This document shows positions 1 through 6,413 of a DNA stretch of 8,493 bases, piece by piece (position 1 is the first letter of the stretch; each line of letters begins with the position of its first letter). Position numbers and translations under genes: made by a program. Source of the DNA: Cytophagales bacterium (GTDB lineage: Bacteria > Bacteroidota > Bacteroidia > Cytophagales > Cyclobacteriaceae); contig DPSB01000479.1 in NCBI GenBank assembly GCA_003537495.1, forward strand, positions 1-8,493. The letters are read 5' to 3'. The notes under the pieces were generated by a model. The model was not told the origin of the DNA. It saw nothing but the letters and a program-made list of their open reading frames with translations, and did not search any database.

Positions 1-1
1 T

Positions 2-88
2 GGTGGTTCGCGACCTGTGGCCACCAACGATTCGGAAGAAGCTCGTAAGCTAAACCGCAGGGTAGAGTTCAGGATTGTAAGGAATTAA
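2..88 (+). CDS. OmpA-family outer membrane protein, C-terminal end (partial)
   Basis: Only the last 28 codons are inside the window, ending in TAA at 86-88. The reading frame ends in EARKLNRRVEFRIVRN, which matches the closing strand and helix of the OmpA/MotB peptidoglycan-binding domain, where an NRRVEF or similar motif is typical. In that family this domain holds the outer membrane protein to the cell wall through diaminopimelate. The rest of the gene lies to the left, so the N-terminal architecture (beta barrel, TPR or PD40 repeats are all common in Bacteroidota) cannot be judged. It converges with the histidine kinase gene, with only 18 bases between the stop codons and no visible terminator hairpin. 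Confidence 0.8.
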   Translation, partial: GGSRPVATNDSEEARKLNRRVEFRIVRN

Positions 89-106
89 TTTTGTTAAATG
101 CTGAGA

Positions 107-2092
107 TTACTGTGGCTTCAACGCCAGCGGTAGAGTAAACCAGAAGTGACTGCCCTTGCCAACAGTGCTGCTTGCGCCAATTATACCATTATTCATTTCG
201 ATATAATGTTTACTTAACATCAGGCCAAGCCCAGTGCCGGTTTCATTTCCCGTACCTTGTTGGCTAGCGGTTGGTGACATGAAAAGTTCAGAAAGCTTTT
301 TTTCATCAATACCTACTCCAAAATCAAGCACCGATATTTTTACATTATTATCAGGTTCGATTGTAGTTTGAATTTGTATCGACTCGTTTTGTCTGCTAAA
401 CTTAATTGCATTTGAGATCAGATTTCGGATTACAATCTTAACCATTTCCTTATCGGCCTTTACTTCTACCGGATTTAAGAAGTCGCTTTGTAGCCCAATA
501 TTTTTTAGATCGGCCATTGGCCTGAGAAGTGCTAATGTTTGATTGATGGTTTCCGATAGTTCGAACGAAGTTATTTGTAATTCCGTTTTGGCCATCTGAC
601 TACGCGCCCAAAGCAAGAGGTCATCGGTAAAATCAATAACCTGAGTAACTTTAACACTGATTTGCTTTATGAGAAAAGAAATTTCTTCTGCGGTAATCGT
701 TTTATGTTCAAATAAATGCAGTACTCCTTTTAAGGAGTTTAATGGCCCCCGTACATCATGAGCCACAATAGAAAGAAGCCGGTTTCTAAACTCACCCATT
801 GCTTCTAATTCTTTATTAGTTTTTTTTCGAAGTCGATTATCGCGATACAATATAAACGCTACTAAAACTGTAAATAGAAGTCCCAAACTAGTCAAGTATA
901 TCCACGCATTTCGCTTGGCAATATTTGTATCATTGGTGGCCTTAAGTTCTATTACCTGTTGATCATACTTGAATTGCTCCTCCAGCCGCACAATCTTTTC
1001 TTTTGATTCATTACTATTAATACTATCGGTATAAACCTTGAATTGTTCAAAATGGTATAGGGCTTCTTTGTATTGGCCCGTTTGCGTATAAATGTTCTTT
1101 AACGTTTCGTTAATCTTCTTAAGATACCAAATACTATTAACTTGCTGGGCATATACCAATGCTTCTTTAGCGTACTTTAATGACGTTTTAAAATCCTTCA
1201 TATGAAAGTAACACCAGGCTATGCCATCCAGGTTATTTGCCAATTCCATGTTATCACCAACAAGTTTTTGAGTTTCAAAGGCTTCTTGAAAGTATTTCAA
1301 GGCCGCTTCATAATTACCTTGGTTAACGTAAATAGCAGCAATACTTGACAGATTCAATCCTATACTGAATTTTAAATCTTCCTCTTGGCTAATGCTCATA
1401 GATTGTTGATAGGCAGCTAACGCATCACTATAGCGTTGTTGATCCACATAGATGTGCCCGATATTGGTTAACGCAAGTGCAATTGTCTGTTTTCGAACAA
1501 TAGACTTTGCTATGGCAATACATTTTTCATAATTGGTTAGCGCTTCTTCTAAGTTACGCTGATAATAATAAACCATAGCCATCGTGTTGTAATTGCCCGA
1601 TTGTAAAATCTTGTTATCGGTTTCCATAGCTAGCTTTTGCGATTGTTGGGCATGGCTGATGGACTCAGGATATTTCCCCAAATAAGAATATAGTTTTCCT
1701 AAGGAATGATAAAATAACGTAAGCTTCTGCTTGTTGCCTGTTTTGCGGGCCAGTTGCAAACCCTCCTGCAGTTTTTCTGTAGCCTCCAGATTTTCGCCAT
1801 TTAACTCTAACACATAAGCTAAATGTTCCAGGGCCTCTATCTGCCCATTCAGGTAGTTAAGTTGTTTGCTTAAATGGTATGTTAGTTGGCCAATGGCATT
1901 AATAGAATCTAGTTGTGATTCGTCTAATTCAAAACCAAGTGAATTAAGTAACTTTACATAAGTTGTATCAGGGGTAAAGCCAACGGATGCCTCTTTGCCA
2001 TTAATTAGTTGAAGAAGACTATCAGCTTTTTGTGATTGTGCCTTGAAAGTAAGGCTGAAAAATAACAGACCAACTAAAAACCAACTACCCAT
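107..2092 (-). CDS. TPR-repeat membrane sensor histidine kinase
   Basis: Predicted two-component sensor kinase of 661 residues. A hydrophobic signal peptide (residues 1-20, ending KAQS) is followed by tetratricopeptide repeats from about 83 to 360. At least six consecutive repeats have an exact 40-residue period (starting near 121, 161, 201, 241, 281 and 321), each with the A...Y.YF/NYE..l type helix pair. A short charged, probably coiled-coil linker (361-395) leads to one membrane helix (about 396-416). The HisKA H-box has the phospho-acceptor His445 in AHDVRGPLNSL. The ATPase domain has an N-box (Asn557 and Asn561), a G1 box DFGVGID (590-596) and a G2 box GTGLGL (619-624). All catalytic motifs are intact. 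The likely topology is periplasmic TPRs with a cytoplasmic kinase. No receiver domain or response regulator gene is adjacent, so the partner and signal are unknown. It is divergent from the 83-residue gene across a 53-base AT-rich spacer in which I could not identify a convincing promoter. Confidence 0.93.
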   Translation of the reverse strand: MGSWFLVGLLFFSLTFKAQSQKADSLLQLINGKEASVGFTPDTTYVKLLNSLGFELDESQLDSINAIGQLTYHLSKQLNYLNGQIEALEHLAYVLELNGENLEATEKLQEGLQLARKTGNKQKLTLFYHSLGKLYSYLGKYPESISHAQQSQKLAMETDNKILQSGNYNTMAMVYYYQRNLEEALTNYEKCIAIAKSIVRKQTIALALTNIGHIYVDQQRYSDALAAYQQSMSISQEEDLKFSIGLNLSSIAAIYVNQGNYEAALKYFQEAFETQKLVGDNMELANNLDGIAWCYFHMKDFKTSLKYAKEALVYAQQVNSIWYLKKINETLKNIYTQTGQYKEALYHFEQFKVYTDSINSNESKEKIVRLEEQFKYDQQVIELKATNDTNIAKRNAWIYLTSLGLLFTVLVAFILYRDNRLRKKTNKELEAMGEFRNRLLSIVAHDVRGPLNSLKGVLHLFEHKTITAEEISFLIKQISVKVTQVIDFTDDLLLWARSQMAKTELQITSFELSETINQTLALLRPMADLKNIGLQSDFLNPVEVKADKEMVKIVIRNLISNAIKFSRQNESIQIQTTIEPDNNVKISVLDFGVGIDEKKLSELFMSPTASQQGTGNETGTGLGLMLSKHYIEMNNGIIGASSTVGKGSHFWFTLPLALKPQ

Positions 2093-2145
2093 AATTTAAA
2101 GATACTTAAATTTATAAATTACAGTCTAAACGATTTAAACAAATA

Positions 2146-2397
2146 ATGCCGTGTGTTTCAAATAAGCGGATCTATTATAGTATAGCACAAGCTGAAGATG
2201 CGCTAATATCGGCTTACATTCTGTTTGACTATAGAAAGGGTACTGGCCCGATAGCTTTTTATAAGTGCGATGACTGTGGTAATTATCATCTCACCTCGCG
2301 CGGTACAATGAATGCACGATTAGCCGAGGCGATAGCAAACGGTACAATTCAAAAGCAAAAGACTGCAGCCAGTTGGCACAAGAAATTTAAAAAGTAG
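2146..2397 (+). CDS. Small protein with CxxC...H putative metal-binding motif
   Basis: An 83-residue protein that I cannot name. The centre reads YKCDDCGNYHLTSRG (from about residue 39), giving Cys41, Cys44 and His48. The pattern Y-x-C-x-x-C-x-x-(W/Y)-H-L-T-S recurs in small bacterial and phage-like proteins as a short zinc-ribbon-like or half-finger element. The N-terminal third (KRIYYSIAQAEDALISAY) looks like one amphipathic helix, and the C-terminus is basic (ASWHKKFKK). Both features would suit nucleic-acid binding, but that is inference. Only one CxxC pair is present, so zinc binding would need His48 and another ligand, or dimerisation. It is preceded by a 53-base AT-rich divergent spacer without a Shine-Dalgarno sequence, and is followed within 5 bases by a strong terminator, so it is probably transcribed alone. 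Confidence 0.75.
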   Translation: MPCVSNKRIYYSIAQAEDALISAYILFDYRKGTGPIAFYKCDDCGNYHLTSRGTMNARLAEAIANGTIQKQKTAASWHKKFKK

Positions 2398-2402
2398 CAA
2401 TA

Positions 2403-2429
2403 AAAAGTCCCGCATTGAGCGGGACTTTT
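2403..2429. terminator. Bidirectional intrinsic terminator
   Basis: A perfect 11-bp stem, AAAAGTCCCGC / GCGGGACTTTT, encloses the 5-base loop ATTGA. The GC-rich core with A's on the left and T's on the right makes it a rho-independent terminator in both directions. It sits between two convergent genes: 5 bases after the stop of the 83-residue gene and 19 bases after the stop of the SWIB gene. It very likely ends both transcripts. Confidence 0.92.
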
Positions 2430-2448
2430 CGCATCAGTAATGAATAAA

Positions 2449-2802
2449 TTACTTGGCGTTCTTACCAATCAATTTAGCCAAGTCGAACATAGACACTTGG
2501 TTCTTGCCAGCGAAAACTACTTTCAGTTTTTCATCAGCATTGATCATTCGTCTGTTCTTAGAATCCTGCAAGCCGTTCTTCTTAATGTAAGCCCACAACT
2601 TCTTGATGATCTCCGTGCGGGGAACGGGTTTGCTTCCGATAACAGCACCCAATGCTGCGTTAGGAGTTAGTGCAACCATGAATGCAGCATTAGGCTTGCG
2701 AGCCGACTTCTTCTTTACGGCTTTTTTCACAACCTTCTTCGCTGCTTTCTTAGCAGGTTTCTTAGCAGCTTTTTTTGCTGCCTTCTTTACTTTTTTTGCC
2801 AT
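2449..2802 (-). CDS. SWIB/MDM2-domain protein with histone H1-like lysine/alanine tail
   Basis: A 117-residue predicted DNA- or chromatin-associated protein. Residues 1-36 form a low-complexity tail of KKAAKK-type repeats, with 18 lysines in the first 36 residues, like the C-terminal tails of histone H1 and the bacterial H1-like proteins. Residues 37-117 form a SWIB/MDM2 fold: the hallmarks are GSKPVPRTEIIKKLWAYIKKNGLQD (from about 56), then RRMINADEKLKVVF and a closing SMFDLAKLIGK helix. SWIB domains are best known from eukaryotic SWI/SNF complexes and from Chlamydia, and stand-alone copies are found in Bacteroidota. Role here: probably nucleoid architecture or topology, as inferred from the composition. 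A candidate promoter lies upstream at 2864-2896 and a strong terminator downstream at 2403-2429, so this is a monocistronic gene. The start is ATG at 2800-2802; no Shine-Dalgarno sequence is present. Confidence 0.93.
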   Translation of the reverse strand: MAKKVKKAAKKAAKKPAKKAAKKVVKKAVKKKSARKPNAAFMVALTPNAALGAVIGSKPVPRTEIIKKLWAYIKKNGLQDSKNRRMINADEKLKVVFAGKNQVSMFDLAKLIGKNAK

Positions 2803-2863
2803 AGCAATAAATAGTGTTTAGTGGTTTCTTCCAGCGTATTTTGTAGATGACTGGAATTGGGCT

Positions 2864-2896
2864 CAAATGTAATAAGTTATCTGAATTATTATGCAA
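2864..2896 (-). promoter_or_regulatory. Bacteroidota-type promoter for the SWIB gene
   Basis: Read on the minus strand, TTG (2894-2896) is followed after 22 bases by TACATTTG (2864-2871). This matches the known Bacteroidota sigma factor pattern: a -33 TTG element, then -7 TAnnTTTG about 19-22 bases later. Transcription would start about 55 bases upstream of the SWIB ATG, giving a moderate 5' UTR. The match is by eye. Confidence 0.6.
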
Positions 2897-2955
2897 CTGT
2901 TAAGAAATTCTCATAGGGGAAACACCAGCATCAACTATTGTTTTATCTTTCACTT

Positions 2956-3735
2956 ATGAAACGAATACATGCACTTGAGTGGGAAGATTTAAGATGGTTT
3001 CCAACTGCGTGGCGCGACTATGGCACCAGCTATTTGCAGTTCATTGCTACCCGATTTGATATCTACAAATCAATTGTTCCCATACTCGAAAAAGGACTTC
3101 GTGCCAATGGTAAAAGTGAGTGGCTCGACTGCGCATCGGGTGGGGGTGGTGGGTTGGTTAACCTCTTCAAGACTATTGTAAAAAGTAATCCCAATGTGTC
3201 GCTTACACTATCAGATTTGTTTCCGAACGCAAAGGCATTTGCTCAAACCAGTGTGATTGATTCAGAAAGAATAAGTTTTGAATCTCAATCAGTTGACGCT
3301 ACTCAATTACCCCAACACTTGAAACAAAAGTTTCGCACTATGTTTGGTGCATTTCATCACATGAGGGAAGACATGGCGAGTAAAATTCTACAACAAGCAG
3401 TAGATGATAAAGCTCCCATTGCCATCTTCGAGCCGCTGTCGCGCAACGCTGCGGCTTTCATTTCCATGCTCTTTGTTCCGCTTAATGTCTGGTTGTTTAC
3501 ACCCTTTATCAGACCTGTACGTTGGCAGGTATTACCCTTCATTTACCTTATCCCCATTATACCACTTTACATCCTGTGGGATGGCGTGGCCAGCATCCTG
3601 AGAATGTACTCCAAACCCGAGTTGGAGGCGCTGGTTAAGGGCTTAAAAAATTCTGAAAATTTTTTCTGGGAAATAGGCGAAACCGGCTCCGGCCCTATGA
3701 AAGTCACCTATTTATATGGGGAGCCGAAGAACTAA
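2956..3735 (+). CDS. Class I SAM-dependent methyltransferase-like protein with C-terminal membrane segments
   Basis: 259 residues from the ATG at 2956. An in-frame TTG at 2938 would add six residues, but the ATG gives the natural MKRIHALEW start. The N-terminal half resembles a Rossmann-type methyltransferase: WLDCASGGGGG (56-66) sits at motif I, the glycine-rich SAM loop; the acidic end of strand 2 is Asp87 in LTLSDLFPN; and FGAFHHM (130-136) sits at the motif IV/post region, with the double His often seen in this superfamily. The second half is unusual: after FEPLSRN, two hydrophobic stretches (about 164-184 and 190-213) look like membrane helices or a re-entrant hairpin, followed by an amphipathic C-terminus ending in a short YLYGEPKN strand. 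The substrate is unknown; a lipid or other membrane-embedded acceptor would fit. It is divergent from the SWIB gene across a 153-base spacer, and its stop codon overlaps that of ggt. Confidence 0.75.
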   Translation: MKRIHALEWEDLRWFPTAWRDYGTSYLQFIATRFDIYKSIVPILEKGLRANGKSEWLDCASGGGGGLVNLFKTIVKSNPNVSLTLSDLFPNAKAFAQTSVIDSERISFESQSVDATQLPQHLKQKFRTMFGAFHHMREDMASKILQQAVDDKAPIAIFEPLSRNAAAFISMLFVPLNVWLFTPFIRPVRWQVLPFIYLIPIIPLYILWDGVASILRMYSKPELEALVKGLKNSENFFWEIGETGSGPMKVTYLYGEPKN

Positions 3736-5417
3736 AATCCCTTCGCGGTATCATCACCACGCGTGTTATCGGCACCAGCTTCCAACTTGCCATCGGGTAA
3801 AACAAGTATCGCATCCACGCGACCAATTGCTCTGCGCGGTGTAATGGTATGGCCCATGTTTACCAATGTTAAACTATCTTCTTTTGAAAAGGTACCCGTC
3901 TCAGGAATGATTACATCGGGTAACCATTGCGCGTGGATGCGTTTGGCATTTACCGCCTCTTGCATGCGCATATCGTGTTCTACCACATTTAGAATTACCT
4001 GAAATACTGAGGTAATAATAGTTGATCCACCGGGTGTACCCACCACCATAAACAATCTACCATCTTTTTCTACAATAGTAGGCGTCATCGCGCTAAGCAT
4101 GCGTTTATTAGGCTCAATCTTATTGGCTTCGGCACCCAGCACACCAAACATGTTGGGCACTCCGGGCTTGGAACTGAAATCGTCCATTTCATTATTCAAA
4201 AAGAAACCCGAACCACCTACCACTACATGCGAACCAAACCAACCATTGATAGTAGTGGTTACGGATACAGCATTACCAAAAGGATCAACAATAGAGTAAT
4301 GCGTTGTTTCCTCCGATTCATAACCTGCAATTGTACCTTCCCTTACTTCGGCACTGGGCGTTGCCTTATCGGGATTATAGGTGCTCATGCGCTCATCGTT
4401 ATACTGATCGTCCATCATCTGCTTCAATGGAACTTTGTAAAAATCAGGATCACCAAGGTAAATCGAACGATCGGCATAAACCCTGCGCTCGGCTTCCGTC
4501 ATTAAATGAATAGTGGCAACTGAATTATGGCCCCATTGTTTAATCGGGTAGGGCTCTACCGATTTTAACAACTGCACCAAACAAACACCACCGCTCGAGG
4601 ATGGCGGCATGGAAATAATTTTATAGTCTTTGTAACTAGCCACAATCGGTTCGCGCCAGGTGGCCTCATAATTTTTAAGGTCTTCCAAAGTAATGAGCCC
4701 TTTACCGCGTTCCATTTCTGCTGCAATGTTTTCAGCTGTTACACCTTCATAAAATCCTGCGCGACCATTATCGCGAATCAATTCCAGTGTATGAGCCAAA
4801 TCAATCCACTTAATGGAATCGCCAGCCTTCCACGAATCGCGCAGCAAAAACTCAGGCATTACGGTGTTGTACTTCTTCAGGTCTTCCTGCATTTCATTAA
4901 ACCAGTTGGCTTCGCGTTCGGTAAGTGTAAATCCATTCCGGGCAAGATCAATGGCAGGTTGCATCAAATCCTTCCACGGAAGTGTACCATACTTCTTGTG
5001 CGCTTCTACCATACCGGCAACCGAACCGGGAACCCCGGAGGCAAGATGACCTTGCGTACTGAGATCGGGAATTACATTGCCAGCCGAATCGAGGTACATA
5101 TTAGTGGTAGCTGCTGCGGGAGCTTTCTCTCTGAAATCCAACGTAGCAGTGGTTCCGTCTTTTAATCGAACAACCATAAAACCACCACCACCAATATTAC
5201 CCGCTGCCGGAAATACAACAGCCAATGCGAAATGAGTAGCAATAGCGGCATCAACGGCATTACCACCTTGCTTCATAATATCAACACCCACCTGCGAAGC
5301 CAGCTCGTGAGCCGATACGACCATAGCCGAATCGGTTACAAGGCCAATTACTTTTTCTTTACGCGATCCACATGCAAGGAATAAAACAGCCAATAGTAGA
5401 ACAAAGATGCGCTTCAT
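3732..5417 (-). CDS. ggt: Gamma-glutamyltranspeptidase (glutathione hydrolase), lipoprotein form
   Basis: A 561-residue N-terminal nucleophile hydrolase that removes or transfers the gamma-glutamyl group of glutathione and related peptides. In this family the precursor self-cleaves into a large and a small subunit. The expected nucleophile and cleavage point is Thr371 in ESEETTHYSIVD. The substrate-carboxylate Arg is Arg96 in LDFREKAP; the acidic pair Asp412-Asp413 lies in NNEMDDFS; the lid region PGVPNMFGV and the oxyanion loop GTPGGS (460-465) are present. Where E. coli has the Ser462-Ser463 pair, this protein has LSAM, so the second serine is alanine (443). The N-terminus MKRIFVLLLAVLFLAC is a lipoprotein signal with Cys16, so the enzyme is probably membrane-anchored on the periplasmic side rather than soluble. 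The length is close to the 580 residues of E. coli GGT. A -7-like TACATTTA lies on the minus strand at 5444-5451, but no clear -33 was seen. It is divergent from the TetR gene. Confidence 0.96.
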   Translation of the reverse strand: MKRIFVLLLAVLFLACGSRKEKVIGLVTDSAMVVSAHELASQVGVDIMKQGGNAVDAAIATHFALAVVFPAAGNIGGGGFMVVRLKDGTTATLDFREKAPAAATTNMYLDSAGNVIPDLSTQGHLASGVPGSVAGMVEAHKKYGTLPWKDLMQPAIDLARNGFTLTEREANWFNEMQEDLKKYNTVMPEFLLRDSWKAGDSIKWIDLAHTLELIRDNGRAGFYEGVTAENIAAEMERGKGLITLEDLKNYEATWREPIVASYKDYKIISMPPSSSGGVCLVQLLKSVEPYPIKQWGHNSVATIHLMTEAERRVYADRSIYLGDPDFYKVPLKQMMDDQYNDERMSTYNPDKATPSAEVREGTIAGYESEETTHYSIVDPFGNAVSVTTTINGWFGSHVVVGGSGFFLNNEMDDFSSKPGVPNMFGVLGAEANKIEPNKRMLSAMTPTIVEKDGRLFMVVGTPGGSTIITSVFQVILNVVEHDMRMQEAVNAKRIHAQWLPDVIIPETGTFSKEDSLTLVNMGHTITPRRAIGRVDAILVLPDGKLEAGADNTRGDDTAKGF

Positions 5418-5473
5418 AGAGCAGGAGGTTGGTTTTATGGGGTTAAATGTATTACTTCCGAGCGAAGATTACC

Positions 5474-6103
5474 ATGAGCCTGCGAAAAGAAAAAGCCGCC
5501 CGATTAAAACTTAGTGTGTTGGATCACACCATTAAACTTATCGGCAAGAAATCATTCGATGATTTATATGTAGAAGAGATATGTTCTAAAGTGAAGATAT
5601 CGAAAGTAACATTGTTCAAATACTTTCCGCAGAAAGAAGATATTCTGCTTTATTACTTTCGGATTTGGTGTTTGAAGCGGGCTGTAGATTTTCGGGATAA
5701 GCCAAAAGAAGGGGTAGCCGGCATTACATACCTGTTTGATAAACTTGCCGAAGAGTGTGAGATACATCCGGGCATTATCCTGAGTTTATTTGCATACCTG
5801 GCCGATTTAAAACGACCGCCCAAACCGTTTCCGGTAAAAGCCGAAGAGAAGAAGTTAATTTTTCCGGAGATAAAAGATATTCATCTGGTAGAAATTCAAT
5901 CTTTGGACCAGATGTTTGAGAAGTTTACGTTGGAAGCCATCTTTAAAAAAGAAATTACCAAAACAGCTTCCACGCGCGACCTTACAAATCTACTCAGTAC
6001 AATTTTTTACGGATCGGTGGTTACAGCCCACATGTTGCAACTAAATCCGGTAAAGTTTTTCTTCCGCAGAAATATTGAGATGGTGTTGAAGGGACTTCAA
6101 TAG
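5474..6103 (+). CDS. TetR/AcrR-family transcriptional regulator
   Basis: 209 residues from the ATG at 5474. The first residues MSLRKEKAARLKLSVLDHTIKLIGKKSFDDLYVEEIC form the usual TetR helix 1 and approach. The helix-turn-helix is at about 33-52 (EEICSKVKISKVTLFKYFP), followed by KEDILLYYF, the standard end of the DNA-binding domain. Residues 60-209 form the helical ligand/dimer domain, which has no recognisable subfamily signature, so the ligand is unknown. An in-frame ATG at 5447 would add nine residues (MYYFRAKIT); I prefer 5474 because TetR proteins normally begin a few basic residues before helix 1. The gene is divergent from ggt, with 56 bases between the start codons, so it could repress ggt and itself, but no clear palindromic operator was found in that spacer. 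Confidence 0.9.
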   Translation: MSLRKEKAARLKLSVLDHTIKLIGKKSFDDLYVEEICSKVKISKVTLFKYFPQKEDILLYYFRIWCLKRAVDFRDKPKEGVAGITYLFDKLAEECEIHPGIILSLFAYLADLKRPPKPFPVKAEEKKLIFPEIKDIHLVEIQSLDQMFEKFTLEAIFKKEITKTASTRDLTNLLSTIFYGSVVTAHMLQLNPVKFFFRRNIEMVLKGLQ

Positions 6104-6192
6104 GCATTTGGGACATTAGTTATTAGGCATTGGTTATTGACTTCAAAAAATGAAGAAAGAAATTTGCACCAACTACTAATGCCAAATTTCCT
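6102..6192. repeat. Imperfect inverted repeat in convergent spacer
   Basis: The left arm AGGcATTTGGgaCATTAGT (6102-6120) is nearly the reverse complement of the right arm ACTAATGCCAAATTTCCT (6175-6192): 16 bases pair, with small internal loops, around a 54-base centre. Further TATTAGGCATT (6121-6131) and AATACCTAATA (6193-6203) elements are also complementary at 10 of 11 positions, so the spacer is built from degenerate TTAGGCATT-like units. A small CTTCA/TGAAG hairpin (6141-6155) lies in the middle. The left arm includes two bases of the TetR stop codon. It could serve as a weak bidirectional terminator, or be a relic of a small dispersed repeat. Confidence 0.55.
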
Positions 6193-6203
6193 AATACCTA
6201 ATA

Positions 6204-6413
6204 CTATTTCATCCGCACCATCTTGGTACGTTTCCGTTCAAACATCCGGATGTGGCGGTTGCCGATAGGAATATCAATCCGGTAACGATTGCCTTTTGCC
6301 CAAACTTTGTGGGTGCGGGGTTTTACTACTTTCTGCGATTGCTTGCTCTTGTCAAACAAACTGCATGACGAGACCAGGATTGTAATGAGAAGAATAAAGA
6401 ATCCGCGCTTCAT
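6204..6413 (-). CDS. Small basic lipoprotein
   Basis: A 69-residue protein of unknown function. The N-terminus MKRGFFILLITILVSSC is a clear lipoprotein signal peptide, with a VSSC lipobox and Cys17 as the expected lipidated residue. The mature part is only about 53 residues and is strongly basic: about 17 Lys/Arg against 3 acidic residues. It contains NRYRIDIPIGNRHIRMF, a pattern that suggests two short beta strands. Such charge could favour contact with lipopolysaccharide or another acidic envelope polymer, which is inference. No acidic surface-export signal follows the cysteine, so a periplasm-facing location is more likely. It is convergent with the TetR gene and divergent from the 107-residue gene. 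Confidence 0.78.
   Translation of the reverse strand: MKRGFFILLITILVSSCSLFDKSKQSQKVVKPRTHKVWAKGNRYRIDIPIGNRHIRMFERKRTKMVRMK

Noticed and set aside
2440..2670. Open frame on the plus strand over the SWIB domain
   Set aside because: It lies antisense to a gene with a clear domain, promoter and terminator, and its translation resembles no family.
2695..2800. Short-period repeat resembling a tandem repeat array
   Set aside because: It is the coding sequence of the Lys/Ala tail, explained by protein composition, with variable codons and no fixed unit.
2603..2821. Open frame on the plus strand, rich in phenylalanine and alanine
   Set aside because: It is the antisense of the lysine/alanine repeat tail of the SWIB gene: Lys codons read backwards give Phe/Leu codons. 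The hydrophobic run is an artefact.
2944..2951. TATCTTTC resembling a -7 element before the methyltransferase-like gene
   Set aside because: It lies only 4 bases before the ATG and has no TTG at the right distance upstream, so it would give a transcript without a leader.
2938..2955. TTG start six codons upstream of the methyltransferase-like gene
   Set aside because: The ATG at 2956 gives a typical start (MKRIHALEW), and the extra residues FYLSL add nothing recognisable.
4791..5165. 124-codon open frame on the plus strand inside ggt
   Set aside because: It lies fully within the conserved GGT large-subunit coding region on the other strand; the translation has no domain-like pattern.
5447..5473. 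Upstream in-frame ATG of the TetR gene
   Set aside because: It adds MYYFRAKIT before the usual TetR start and overlaps the likely ggt -7 element; the ATG at 5474 fits the family better.
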